A stretch of DNA of 6,319 nt from Thermoanaerobaculia bacterium (GCA_023151335.1 JAKLJF010000306.1:1-6319), one strand, 5' to 3'. Numbered from the stretch's first letter, positions 1 to 6,081 are shown. Notes: generated by a model not told the origin, from the letters alone. Translations and numbers: made by a program.

Positions 1-1
1 C

Positions 2-1504
2 CGGCTCCGCTGGCAAACCAACCTGCCCTCCTCGGCGCTGATTTTTTACGGAACAACCGCCGCCACACTTTCCGGATGGCTTGCGGTGCCCAATACGGCT
101 GCTGAACATTCGGTATATATTACCGGCCTGCAACCCGGCGCCATCTACTGGGTACGTGTTGCAGCCATCCGCCAGAACGATACGGCTTATTCGGAAACCC
201 GACCTTTTGCCACGCGCTCGCTTTCTTCCGGCGATATCCGCGTGTTTTTCAACCAGGGCATCGACGAGGCTGCCGCGGGGGGACTTACGCCGGCAGGCTC
301 CAGTTTCAGCGACGTGCTGACGGAAACCCTGGCCCGGATCAATGCCGCCCAGCAAACCATCGACGTGGCCATGTACAATACCAGCCGGAACGACCTTGTC
401 ACCGCCTTGAAACAGGCACACAACCGCGGCGTACGGGTGCGGTTTATAGCCTCGTCCGATACCGGCAACCCGGCATTGAAACCGGCGCCGCCCTTCCCGG
501 TGCTGTATGGCAATGAGGATGCGCTGATGCACAATAAATTCATGGTGATCGACGCCGGTTTGGCCGACCGCTGTTGGGTGATGGGCGGTTCGATGAACTG
601 GACCTATTCAAACATGAGCACCGATTATAACAACACCCTTTTTATCCAGGATCAGTCGCTCGCCCGCGCTTACGAACTGGAATTCAACGAGATGTGGGGC
701 GCCGATCAGGCACTGCCCAACCCGGCAATCGCCCGTTTTGGCAGCGCCAAAACCGACAACACCCCCCATCAGTTCATTATCGGCGACATACCGGTGGAGT
801 GCTGGTTTTCACCTTCCGACCAGGTGACACAGCAGATCGTCCGGACCATTCAAAGTACGGATCAGCGGGCCTGCTTCGCCATTTTTTCCTTTACGCGCAA
901 TGAAGTTGGAAATGCATTCATTGATGTGCACAACGGCGGGGCACAGGTGCGGGGCATTATGGAGAATCTCGACGATCCGGGGGCTGAATTCAATTGGCTG
1001 ACGACGAATGGCGTGCCGGTGCTGCCACATCCGGCCCCTCCGCTGATGCACCATAAATATATGGTATCGGACGCCGGTTATCCCGCATCCGATCCGCTGG
1101 TGCTCACTGGATCGCACAATTGGTCTACCGCTGCCGAAACCGTTAATGATGAAAATACGCTCGTGATACACGACCCGGACATCGCCATGCTTTTTCAGGC
1201 CGAGTTTGAACGGCGGTGGAAGGAAACGACCAGTACCGCAGCCTTTTCGCCGGAAAAAACGCCCTTTGACGTCTTCCCAAACCCCCCCCTGGAATATCTG
1301 TATCTTCGTTCAGCGTTGGAATCCACGTGGTCGGCCAGCGTTGAGATATGGAATAACACCGGCAGCCGGTGCATTTCTATGCCGCTAAGCGGCGAACCGT
1401 CGGGCCGGGTACCCTTGGACCACCTTCCCCCGGGTTTTTATTTTTTAAAAATCATCACTCAAAGTGGCGTCACCACCGTTCCGTTTCAAAAGGTTTCTCG
1501 TTGA
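2..1504 (+). CDS. Secreted phospholipase D-superfamily protein with T9SS sorting domain (5' end missing)
   Basis: The reading frame is open from the first bases, so the true start lies upstream; the GTG at 86 is only an internal codon. Roughly 2-215 encode a fibronectin-III/purple-acid-phosphatase-like beta segment (LRWQTNLPSSALIFYG, then GLQPGAIYWVRV). Two PLD catalytic repeats follow. The first HxKxxxxD motif (HNKFMVID) is at 530-553, followed by GSMNWT; the second (HHKYMVSD) is at 1049-1072, followed by GSHNWS and NDEN. Both histidine, lysine and aspartate sets are intact, so one chain can form the usual two-motif active site. The GSxNWS/T and NxEN pattern resembles the Nuc-like branch, so the substrate may be nucleic acid or phospholipid; this is not resolved. 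The last ~80 residues (from about 1265) contain VFPNP, VEIWNNTG and PPGFYFLKI, a type IX secretion C-terminal sorting domain, implying export across the outer membrane. The final 41 bases overlap the methyltransferase gene. Family confidence is high and substrate confidence is low. Confidence 0.93.
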   Translation, partial: RLRWQTNLPSSALIFYGTTAATLSGWLAVPNTAAEHSVYITGLQPGAIYWVRVAAIRQNDTAYSETRPFATRSLSSGDIRVFFNQGIDEAAAGGLTPAGSSFSDVLTETLARINAAQQTIDVAMYNTSRNDLVTALKQAHNRGVRVRFIASSDTGNPALKPAPPFPVLYGNEDALMHNKFMVIDAGLADRCWVMGGSMNWTYSNMSTDYNNTLFIQDQSLARAYELEFNEMWGADQALPNPAIARFGSAKTDNTPHQFIIGDIPVECWFSPSDQVTQQIVRTIQSTDQRACFAIFSFTRNEVGNAFIDVHNGGAQVRGIMENLDDPGAEFNWLTTNGVPVLPHPAPPLMHHKYMVSDAGYPASDPLVLTGSHNWSTAAETVNDENTLVIHDPDIAMLFQAEFERRWKETTSTAAFSPEKTPFDVFPNPPLEYLYLRSALESTWSASVEIWNNTGSRCISMPLSGEPSGRVPLDHLPPGFYFLKIITQSGVTTVPFQKVSR

Positions 1505-2186
1505 ACAATCCGGCGCGGCGCATCCCGTGGGCACCGATGGCGTGCTGCTTGGCGCCTGGGCCGATGTGGCGGACGCTACGCGTATACTGGATATTGGAAC
1601 AGGAACCGGCCTGGTGGCGCTGATGCTGGCCCAAAGAACTGAAAATGTGCCGGGCGTTAAGATAACCGGGGTCGAATTACAGGAAGATTCTTTCCGTTGC
1701 GCACAGCGGAATTTTTCCGCCTCGCCCTGGGCAGGGCGTTTGAGCGCGGTTGGGCAATCTGTTCAGGATTTTGCGCAAAACGCTGTTGATCAATATGACC
1801 TGATCGTCAGCAATCCGCCTTTTTTTACCGAAACCATCGTTTCGCCGGATCAAAAACGGCAACTTAGCCGTACTGCCCGCGCCCTCACTGCCGGCGATTT
1901 GCTGGATGCCGTGGGCCGGCTTTTATTGCCACATGGCAAGTTTTGCGCAATTATGCCCCCTGCCGAAGGCCGCCGTTTGTGCGAGTGGGCCGCTTTGCGC
2001 GGGTTGTATTGCACGCGGGAGACGCAGGTCTTTGCCCGGCAGGAAAAACCCTGCGAACGGCTGTTGCTTCAATTGCAGCGCGATCCTTACCCTATGCGCC
2101 GTTCGCGGCTTTATATTTATGAAAGGGAAGAAGTTTGGTCCGGAGGCTTCCGGGCGCTTACCGCGGCTTTTTACCTTTATTTTTAA
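1464..2186 (+). CDS. trmN6: tRNA1(Val) adenine(37)-N6-methyltransferase, TrmN6/YfiC family
   Basis: This is a class I SAM-dependent methyltransferase of 240 residues, close to E. coli YfiC (about 245). In that family the enzyme N6-methylates A37 of tRNA1(Val) in the cytoplasm. The YfiC N-terminal signature is present (FRFKRF at residues 6-11, then VGTDGVLLGAW at 22-32). It is followed by the SAM-binding loop DIGTGTG (43-49), an acidic residue ending strand 2 (GVELQ, 69-73) and the catalytic NPPFF (117-121), which marks N6-adenine methylation. The start is GTG at 1464: an in-frame stop at 1446-1448 leaves no ATG before the FRFKRF motif, and five residues ahead of that motif fits Bacteroidota homologues as I recall them. 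No Shine-Dalgarno is visible, and translation may be coupled to the overlapping PLD gene. The usual AMKVGTDG reads AHPVGTDG here, a small deviation outside the catalytic motifs. It converges on the minus-strand helix-turn-helix gene. Confidence 0.92.
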   Translation: MASPPFRFKRFLVEQSGAAHPVGTDGVLLGAWADVADATRILDIGTGTGLVALMLAQRTENVPGVKITGVELQEDSFRCAQRNFSASPWAGRLSAVGQSVQDFAQNAVDQYDLIVSNPPFFTETIVSPDQKRQLSRTARALTAGDLLDAVGRLLLPHGKFCAIMPPAEGRRLCEWAALRGLYCTRETQVFARQEKPCERLLLQLQRDPYPMRRSRLYIYEREEVWSGGFRALTAAFYLYF

Positions 2187-2222
2187 AAAAAACGAGGGAA
2201 GCGCGTGTGCCGGGCTTCCCTC
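2185..2222 (-). terminator. Intrinsic terminator of the minus-strand helix-turn-helix gene
   Basis: GAGGGAAGC (2194-2202) pairs perfectly with GCTTCCCTC (2214-2222), giving a 9-bp stem with an 11-base loop. Eight consecutive A residues at 2185-2192 become a U tract directly after the hairpin when read on the minus strand. Rightward transcripts see only a short T-poor tail (TTCAAG), so it would act weakly or not at all for trmN6. The hairpin lies 59 bases past the stop of the minus-strand gene. Confidence 0.8.
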
Positions 2223-2239
2223 TTCAAGTGTAGTTGAAT

Positions 2240-2260
2240 CCGCCAAATGGGCTCTGGCGG
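2240..2260. repeat. Small inverted repeat in the convergent intergenic region
   Basis: CCGCCA (2240-2245) and TGGCGG (2255-2260) form a 6-bp GC-rich stem with a 9-base loop. It lies between the stop of the minus-strand gene and the stronger terminator hairpin. It may add RNA structure to the 3' ends of either transcript, but it has no adjoining T run on either side that would make it a stand-alone terminator, and a stem this short can arise by chance. Confidence 0.35.
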
Positions 2261-2281
2261 CTAAAAATGGTGAATTGTTCT

Positions 2282-2539
2282 TTAATGTACGCTGGCGTTA
2301 CTTTCTTCGATAATTTGTAGCGCACGGTTCAGAATAGTCTGATCTTCCAAGTGAACGATGCCGCCGCCCGGCCCGGGTTCCAGGTGCCACTCTACGATTT
2401 GCCCGTCTTTGTACTTGTGCGCGCCGAAATAATTGCGCACGGTTTGTTCGTCGAGATTTAATTCCTGGGCAATCCGGGCGATGCTGCCGGTGGGCAAAGC
2501 ATGTTTGATGCGGCGGAGCTCCTCAAAAGTAATATTCAT
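2282..2539 (-). CDS. Small helix-turn-helix DNA-binding protein, Bacteroidota type
   Basis: This is an 85-residue protein starting at the ATG complementary to 2537-2539. Residues 1-40 are helical and contain a helix-turn-helix-like stretch (GSIARIAQELNLDEQTVRNYFGA, residues 18-40) in which an alanine-rich helix, a short turn at NLDE and a recognition-like helix TVRNYFG can be seen. A short beta-type segment follows (IVEWHLEPGPGGGIVHLED, 48-66), then a C-terminal helix. From memory, very similar short proteins starting MNITFEEL and containing HLEPGP-GG-I are widespread in Bacteroidota and annotated only as DNA-binding proteins; no target or role is known to me. It is monocistronic, convergent with trmN6 and divergent from the glycosyltransferase, with its own terminator. 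The direct repeats upstream are possible binding sites for itself or another regulator, which is inference. I am confident it is a real gene and unsure of its function. Confidence 0.85.
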   Translation of the reverse strand: MNITFEELRRIKHALPTGSIARIAQELNLDEQTVRNYFGAHKYKDGQIVEWHLEPGPGGGIVHLEDQTILNRALQIIEESNASVH

Positions 2540-2573
2540 ACCCTCAAAATTTGGTTAACAAAAGAAATACTGA

Positions 2574-2633
2574 CAGGAAAAAACAGTTTCCCTTAGACCT
2601 CCCTAAGGTATGTCGTTTGGTCAGGAAAAAACA
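2574..2633. repeat. Pair of 12-base direct repeats flanking a palindrome in the divergent promoter region
   Basis: CAGGAAAAAACA occurs at 2574-2585 and again, identically, at 2622-2633, with starts 48 bases apart. Between them lies the inverted repeat CCTTAG (2591-2596) / CTAAGG (2603-2608) with a 6-base spacer. A partial inverted copy of the AGGAAAAA core occurs at 2651-2658 (TTTTTCCT). The arrangement between two divergent genes suggests operator or promoter-associated sites, but the A-rich core limits its significance. Confidence 0.5.
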
Positions 2634-2683
2634 AGCGGAAAAGCAAAAAATTTTTCCTCACCTGCTTAAAAGCGCATATCTTC

Positions 2684-2691
2684 TATCTTTG
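2684..2691 (+). promoter_or_regulatory. Bacteroidota -7 promoter element upstream of the glycosyltransferase
   Basis: TATCTTTG matches the Bacteroidota primary-sigma -7 consensus TAnnTTTG exactly. It sits in the intergenic region 53 bases ahead of the glycosyltransferase ATG, which would give a leader of about 45 bases. I see no good TTTG -33 element at the expected distance upstream, so the call rests on the -7 box and its placement. It could serve the glycosyltransferase and possibly the mqn genes beyond. Confidence 0.6.
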
Positions 2692-2704
2692 CGCCGCTCC
2701 GGCG
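2692..2704 (+). other. GC hairpin at the predicted 5' end of the glycosyltransferase mRNA
   Basis: CGCCG (2692-2696) and CGGCG (2700-2704) form a 5-bp all-GC stem with a 3-base loop directly after the -7 box. If transcription starts a few bases after the box, only part of the stem would be in the RNA. It could therefore be either a 5' stem that stabilises the message or a chance GC-rich patch. No riboswitch-like architecture is visible in the short leader. Confidence 0.3.
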
Positions 2705-2743
2705 GTTGATTTATGCCGAATCTCCGGAAGAGCACTGCCTATC

Positions 2744-3865
2744 ATGCATTTGCACGTCGTTTCATTTGATATTCCCTATCCGGCCAACTACGGTGGCGTA
2801 ATTGTGATTTTCAATCAGATCAAAACCCTGCATGCCCTTGGCGTGAAGGTAATCCTGCATTGTTTTCAGTACGGCGACCGGAAACCGGCGCCGGAACTGG
2901 AACAATATTGCGCCGAAGTCTATTATTATCCCCGGAGCCGGTCGTTTTGGTACCAACTCAGCCTGTTGCCGTTTATCATGCGTACCCGCCAGAAGCGGGC
3001 CTTGCTCCGCCGCTTGCGCAAAGACAACTGGCCCATCCTGTTCGAGGGCATGCACACGAGCGCCTACGTATGGCATAAAAAATTGCGGGGCCGGCAAAAA
3101 CTGGTGCGCATGCACAACGTGGAATGGCAATACTATGAAGGTCTCTCGCAACTGTCGAATGACGTGTTCGAAAAACTGTATTATTTCGTCGAGAGTTTGA
3201 AACTGCAACGGACCGAACCCAAAGTAGTGTTGCACGCCGATGAGATCATCACCATGTCCAGCGTCGACCAGGCCTATTACCGGGAAATGAAAACCAATAC
3301 GCACCTCATCCCGGCCTTCCACCCGAATACAGCCGTCGAGAGCCTTACCGGCAGGGGCGATTATGTGCTGTTCCACGGCAAACTGAGCGTGCCGGACAAT
3401 GACAAGGCGGCCCGCTGGCTCATCGAAGACGTTTTTTCCAGCATAGATATTCCTTTTGTCATAGCGGGTATGGAACCCTCCTGGCGTTTGCGCGAACTGG
3501 CCGAACGCTACGACCACATATCAATCGTGGAAAATCCCGACGAAACCCAAATGGTCAACCTGATCAAGCATGCGCATATCAATCTCCTGGTATCTTTTCA
3601 GAGCGCGGGTATAAAACTCAAATTGCTCAACGCCCTTTTCCGGGGAAGATTTTGCATCGTCAATGATGAAATGGTAAGCGGAATGGATCTGAAATCCTTG
3701 TGTTATGTGCGCAATTCCCCCTCGGCCATCCGGCAAGCCGTGGAAGCGCTGATCAACGCGCCTTTTGAACAAAGCAAGATCGAAGAGCGGCGGGCCATTC
3801 TCGAATCGCAATTTTCCAACGAGGAAAATGCCCGTAAATTAATGGCCCTGCTTCGCTTTGATTAA
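2744..3865 (+). CDS. Glycosyltransferase, GT4-like (GT-B fold)
   Basis: The 373-residue protein has the features of a GT-B glycosyltransferase of the GT4/family 1 type, which moves a sugar from a nucleotide-sugar donor to a glycan or lipid acceptor at the inner face of the cytoplasmic membrane. The N-terminal domain opens with a beta strand and the acceptor-side loop PYPANYGG (residues 11-18); RMHNVE (122-127) is a conserved inter-domain motif. The C-terminal Rossmann half begins at DYVLFHGKLSVPDNDKAARW (206-225), continues with VIAGMEPS (239-246), and ends with SAGIKLKLLNALFRGRFCIVND (287-308). In that last stretch the usual acidic EX7E-type donor site is replaced by a G-I-K-L-K-L pattern seen in related family members. 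There is no signal peptide or membrane helix. ATG 2744 is the only sensible start. It follows a -7 promoter box and ends 93 bases before mqnE, so co-transcription is possible. No other polysaccharide genes are present, so donor and product cannot be named. Confidence 0.85.
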   Translation: MHLHVVSFDIPYPANYGGVIVIFNQIKTLHALGVKVILHCFQYGDRKPAPELEQYCAEVYYYPRSRSFWYQLSLLPFIMRTRQKRALLRRLRKDNWPILFEGMHTSAYVWHKKLRGRQKLVRMHNVEWQYYEGLSQLSNDVFEKLYYFVESLKLQRTEPKVVLHADEIITMSSVDQAYYREMKTNTHLIPAFHPNTAVESLTGRGDYVLFHGKLSVPDNDKAARWLIEDVFSSIDIPFVIAGMEPSWRLRELAERYDHISIVENPDETQMVNLIKHAHINLLVSFQSAGIKLKLLNALFRGRFCIVNDEMVSGMDLKSLCYVRNSPSAIRQAVEALINAPFEQSKIEERRAILESQFSNEENARKLMALLRFD

Positions 3866-3866
3866 T

Positions 3867-3886
3867 TTTTCAAAAACTTTTGAAAA
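3867..3886. repeat. AT-rich perfect inverted repeat just after the glycosyltransferase stop
   Basis: TTTTCAAAA (3867-3875) and TTTTGAAAA (3878-3886) are perfect 9-base inverted arms separated by two bases, beginning two bases after the stop codon. As RNA it is a low-GC stem with no following U tract, so a strong terminator is unlikely. It could be a weak attenuator or a DNA-level operator ahead of mqnE. The rest of the gap to mqnE (3887-3958) shows no clear promoter. Confidence 0.45.
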
Positions 3887-3958
3887 TGCTGAACAAACAA
3901 CGTCCCGCGCGGTTTGAGCATCGCACGGGCGGGTAAAGTCCGGTAAATTGATATTCCA

Positions 3959-5167
3959 ATGCGCGGAAATTCTCAACTCGACCTTTTACTGAAAAGCGAT
4001 TCCCCCGGCGCCCAACACCGGCATATCGCCGAAAAAGTGGCCAACCGGAAGCGTTTGAGCCCGGAAGAAGGCTTGTTTCTGTTCGAACATGGCGAATTGT
4101 CCTACCTGGGCACACTGGCCAACGCCATCCGCGAACAAAAAAACGGCGATAACACCTATTTCAACCGGAATTTTCACATCGAACCGACCAACCTGTGCGT
4201 GTACGATTGCAAATTTTGCTCGTATTCCCGCTTGATCAAACAACGCGACGACGCCGATGCCTGGGCTTTTTCGATGGAAGAAATGATGGACATTGTGCGC
4301 CGCTACGACGGCCAGCCGGTCACGGAAGTGCACATCGTAGGCGGCGTATTGCCCCAGTATGACCTGCCTTTTTACCAGGAATTTTTTCGAAAGATCAGGG
4401 CGCACCGGCCCGAATTGCATATCAAAGCACTGACCCCGGTGGAGTATCATTATATTTTTAAAAAGGCAAAAGTCAGTTACGAGGAAGGCATGCGCCTGAT
4501 GAAAGAAGCCGGCCTCGACAGCCTGCCGGGCGGCGGCGCGGAAATATTCCATCCGGAGATCAGGGAGCGGATCGCCGCCGATAAATGCAACGCCGAACAG
4601 TGGCTGCGTATCCACGAAATATGGCATGAAATGGGCGGGCGCTCCAATGCCACTATGCTCTACGGCCACATTGAAAAGTACTGGCACCGCATCGATCACC
4701 TGGAACAACTCCGGCAATTGCAGGACAAAACCGGCGGCTTCCAAACCTTTATCCCGCTTAAATTCCGCAACCAGGACAACCAGATGAGCCATGTGCCGGA
4801 AAGCACGCCCGTGGAAGACCTTCGCAATTATGCCATCAGCCGGATTTACCTCGACAACTTCGACCATATCAAGGCATACTGGCCGATGATCGGCCGGACG
4901 CTCGCCCAAATGTCGCTGGCTTTCGGCGTGGACGATATCGACGGCACCATCGACGATACCACCAAAATATACTCCATGGCAGGCGCCGAAGAACAAAATC
5001 CGGCCCTGAGTACGCAGGAACTGGTGGAAATGATCAGAAGGGTAGGGCGGCGCCCCATTGAACGGGACACCCTGTACAATGTATTGCAGGACTACACCGA
5101 TACCGTTTTCGAGGATGCCGCACAATGGCGGGGCTATTATGAACTACCGGTTGTAAATCATGAATAA
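3959..5167 (+). CDS. mqnE: Aminofutalosine synthase MqnE (radical SAM)
   Basis: MqnE catalyses the second step of the futalosine menaquinone pathway: a 5'-deoxyadenosyl radical adds to 3-enolpyruvylbenzoate, with loss of CO2, to give aminofutalosine. The 402-residue protein has the radical-SAM cluster motif CVYDCKFC (cysteines 80, 84 and 87), which binds the [4Fe-4S] cluster. Downstream are EVHIVGG (123-129), AGLDSLPGGGAEIF (184-197), NATMLYGHIE (230-239), TGGFQTFIPL (258-267), DNFDHIKAYWPM (299-310), DDIDGT (325-330) and ERDTLYN (368-374). The PGGGAEIF, HIKAYW and ERDTLYN set fits MqnE better than its relative MqnC (dehypoxanthine futalosine cyclase). The next gene being mqnA supports the assignment. 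ATG 3959 gives an N-terminal lead-in (RHIAEKVANRKRLSPEEG) normal for the family. The stop overlaps the mqnA start by 8 bases, implying translational coupling. Confidence 0.95.
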   Translation: MRGNSQLDLLLKSDSPGAQHRHIAEKVANRKRLSPEEGLFLFEHGELSYLGTLANAIREQKNGDNTYFNRNFHIEPTNLCVYDCKFCSYSRLIKQRDDADAWAFSMEEMMDIVRRYDGQPVTEVHIVGGVLPQYDLPFYQEFFRKIRAHRPELHIKALTPVEYHYIFKKAKVSYEEGMRLMKEAGLDSLPGGGAEIFHPEIRERIAADKCNAEQWLRIHEIWHEMGGRSNATMLYGHIEKYWHRIDHLEQLRQLQDKTGGFQTFIPLKFRNQDNQMSHVPESTPVEDLRNYAISRIYLDNFDHIKAYWPMIGRTLAQMSLAFGVDDIDGTIDDTTKIYSMAGAEEQNPALSTQELVEMIRRVGRRPIERDTLYNVLQDYTDTVFEDAAQWRGYYELPVVNHE

Positions 5168-5960
5168 ACAACAAAAAGTGCGCGTCACCGCGGTCAGTTA
5201 CCTGAATACCAAACCGTTCATTTACGGTATTTTCCGCAGCGAATTGTCCGAGCTGATCGACCTGAGCCTCGATATTCCCTCCGTTTGCGCGCAAAAACTG
5301 GCTTCCGGTGCGGCCGACTTGTCCCTGGCCCCTGTCGCGGTCATTCCGGATATCCCTGAAACTTATCTTGTTTCCGATTTCTGTATCGGCGCTACCGGAC
5401 CGGTCAAAACGGTTTGTATTTTTTCGGAAAAACCGATTTCACAGATCAAAAAGTTATACCTCGATTTTCACTCCAAAACGTCGGCCACCCTCGTTCCTTT
5501 GCTCTGCCGGGACTACTGGAATATTCATCCGGAGTTTTTACCCGCCGCCGAGGGCTTTGAACGGCGTATTGCCGGCGATACCGCCGCTTTGATCATTGGC
5601 GACCGGGCCATTGGCCGCGAACGCGACTTCCCTTATGTCTACGACATCGGTGAAGCCTGGATCAATTGGACCGGGCTGCCCTTCGTGTTTGCCGCCTGGG
5701 TAAGCGCCCGCCCGCTCGATCCCGAGTTTATCCGGCGGTTCAATGCCGCGCTGCAATTCGGTATTTCCAAAATTCCGGAGCTGACCAAAATCATCCCGGC
5801 TATTCCGGGTTTCGATATGGAGGCCTATTTCAGGAAAAATATCAGTTACGACCTTGATTCGGCAAAACTGAACGGCATGCAGCGTTTTTTGAATATGGTA
5901 AACGGCAGCGGCAATTGGGTGCTGCACCGGAATTTTGCCGGATCCCTCATTCAACAATGA
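5160..5960 (+). CDS. mqnA: Chorismate dehydratase MqnA
   Basis: MqnA removes water from chorismate to make 3-[(1-carboxyvinyl)oxy]benzoate (3-enolpyruvylbenzoate), committing chorismate to the futalosine route to menaquinone. The 266-residue protein has a periplasmic-binding-protein-like fold but no signal peptide, as expected for this cytoplasmic enzyme. Family motifs are AVSYLNTKPFIYG (11-23), AADLSLAPVAVIPD (51-64), LDFHSKTSATLVPLL (101-115), ALIIGDRAI (143-151) and DIGEAWINWTGLPFVFAAW (162-180). The length is normal and nothing looks broken. The ATG lies inside the last codons of mqnE (8-base overlap, different frame), so the two enzymes of consecutive steps are probably made from one message, with the second-step enzyme encoded first. 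The last two codons and stop form the beginning of an 8-base tandem repeat. Confidence 0.95.
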   Translation: MNKQQKVRVTAVSYLNTKPFIYGIFRSELSELIDLSLDIPSVCAQKLASGAADLSLAPVAVIPDIPETYLVSDFCIGATGPVKTVCIFSEKPISQIKKLYLDFHSKTSATLVPLLCRDYWNIHPEFLPAAEGFERRIAGDTAALIIGDRAIGRERDFPYVYDIGEAWINWTGLPFVFAAWVSARPLDPEFIRRFNAALQFGISKIPELTKIIPAIPGFDMEAYFRKNISYDLDSAKLNGMQRFLNMVNGSGNWVLHRNFAGSLIQQ

Positions 5961-5990
5961 CGCAATGCCCCAATGACGCAATGACGCAAT
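5955..5990. repeat. 8-base tandem repeat spanning the mqnA stop codon
   Basis: Four 8-base units start at 5955: CAATGACG, CAATGCCC, CAATGACG, CAATGACG, followed by a partial CAAT (5987-5990). Three units are identical and the second differs at two positions. The first unit contains the last glutamine codon and the TGA stop of mqnA, so copy-number change would leave the protein intact and alter only the downstream spacer. It looks like a slippage-type minisatellite; no function is evident. Confidence 0.8.
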
Positions 5991-6017
5991 ACTTGTTCCC
6001 CCCGCGACATTTTGCTC

Positions 6018-6033
6018 ATCCGTATTTCCGGAT
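6018..6033. repeat. Short hairpin in the mqnA-msrA gap
   Basis: ATCCG (6018-6022) and CGGAT (6029-6033) form a 5-bp stem with a 6-base loop, followed by only two T residues. It could be a weak end-of-transcript structure for mqnA, but the stem is too short and the U tract too poor for a confident terminator call. Confidence 0.25.
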
Positions 6034-6048
6034 TTAAACCAACTTCCG

Positions 6049-6076
6049 TTTGTATTCGTTTCAGGTTATAAATCTT
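6049..6076 (+). promoter_or_regulatory. Possible weak promoter before msrA
   Basis: A TTTG at 6049-6052 resembles the Bacteroidota -33 element. After 16 bases, TAAATCTT (6069-6076) partly matches the TAnnTTTG -7 box, with two mismatches. The -7 candidate is only five bases ahead of the ATG, which would leave almost no leader, so the real start site may be elsewhere. The 121-base gap after mqnA favours an independent promoter somewhere in this region. Confidence 0.25.
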
Positions 6077-6081
6077 TTTCC

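Noticed and set aside
86..88. GTG as the true start of the PLD gene
   Set aside because: The frame is open to the left edge and the upstream codons encode matching Fn3-like beta-strand sequence (LRWQTNLPSSALIFYG), so the gene continues beyond the window.
2185..2222. The convergent hairpin as terminator for trmN6
   Set aside because: On the plus strand the A run precedes the stem and the sequence after it is TTCAAG, lacking a proper U tract; it fits the minus-strand gene much better.
2713..2769. An 18-codon ORF starting at ATG 2713 and overlapping the glycosyltransferase start, as a possible leader peptide
   Set aside because: It has no ribosome-binding signal, no run of regulatory codons and no paired attenuator structure; a short chance ORF is the simpler explanation.
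2762..3517. Minus-strand open frame (251 codons) antisense to the glycosyltransferase
   Set aside because: Same reasoning: the plus-strand product has clear GT-B motifs, while the antisense translation has no recognisable domain.
3986..5125. Long open frame on the minus strand (379 codons) antisense to mqnE
   Set aside because: It lies entirely within the strongly supported mqnE gene, its product resembles no family I know, and long antisense frames are common opposite GC-rich genes with biased codon use.
3959..5167. Assignment of the radical SAM gene as MqnC or a CofH-like enzyme
   Set aside because: The PGGGAEIF, HIKAYW and ERDTLYN motifs and adjacency to mqnA fit MqnE best, although the three families are related.
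5955..5990. Tandem repeat as a CRISPR array
   Set aside because: Units are 8 bases, directly adjacent with no spacers, and no cas genes are present.
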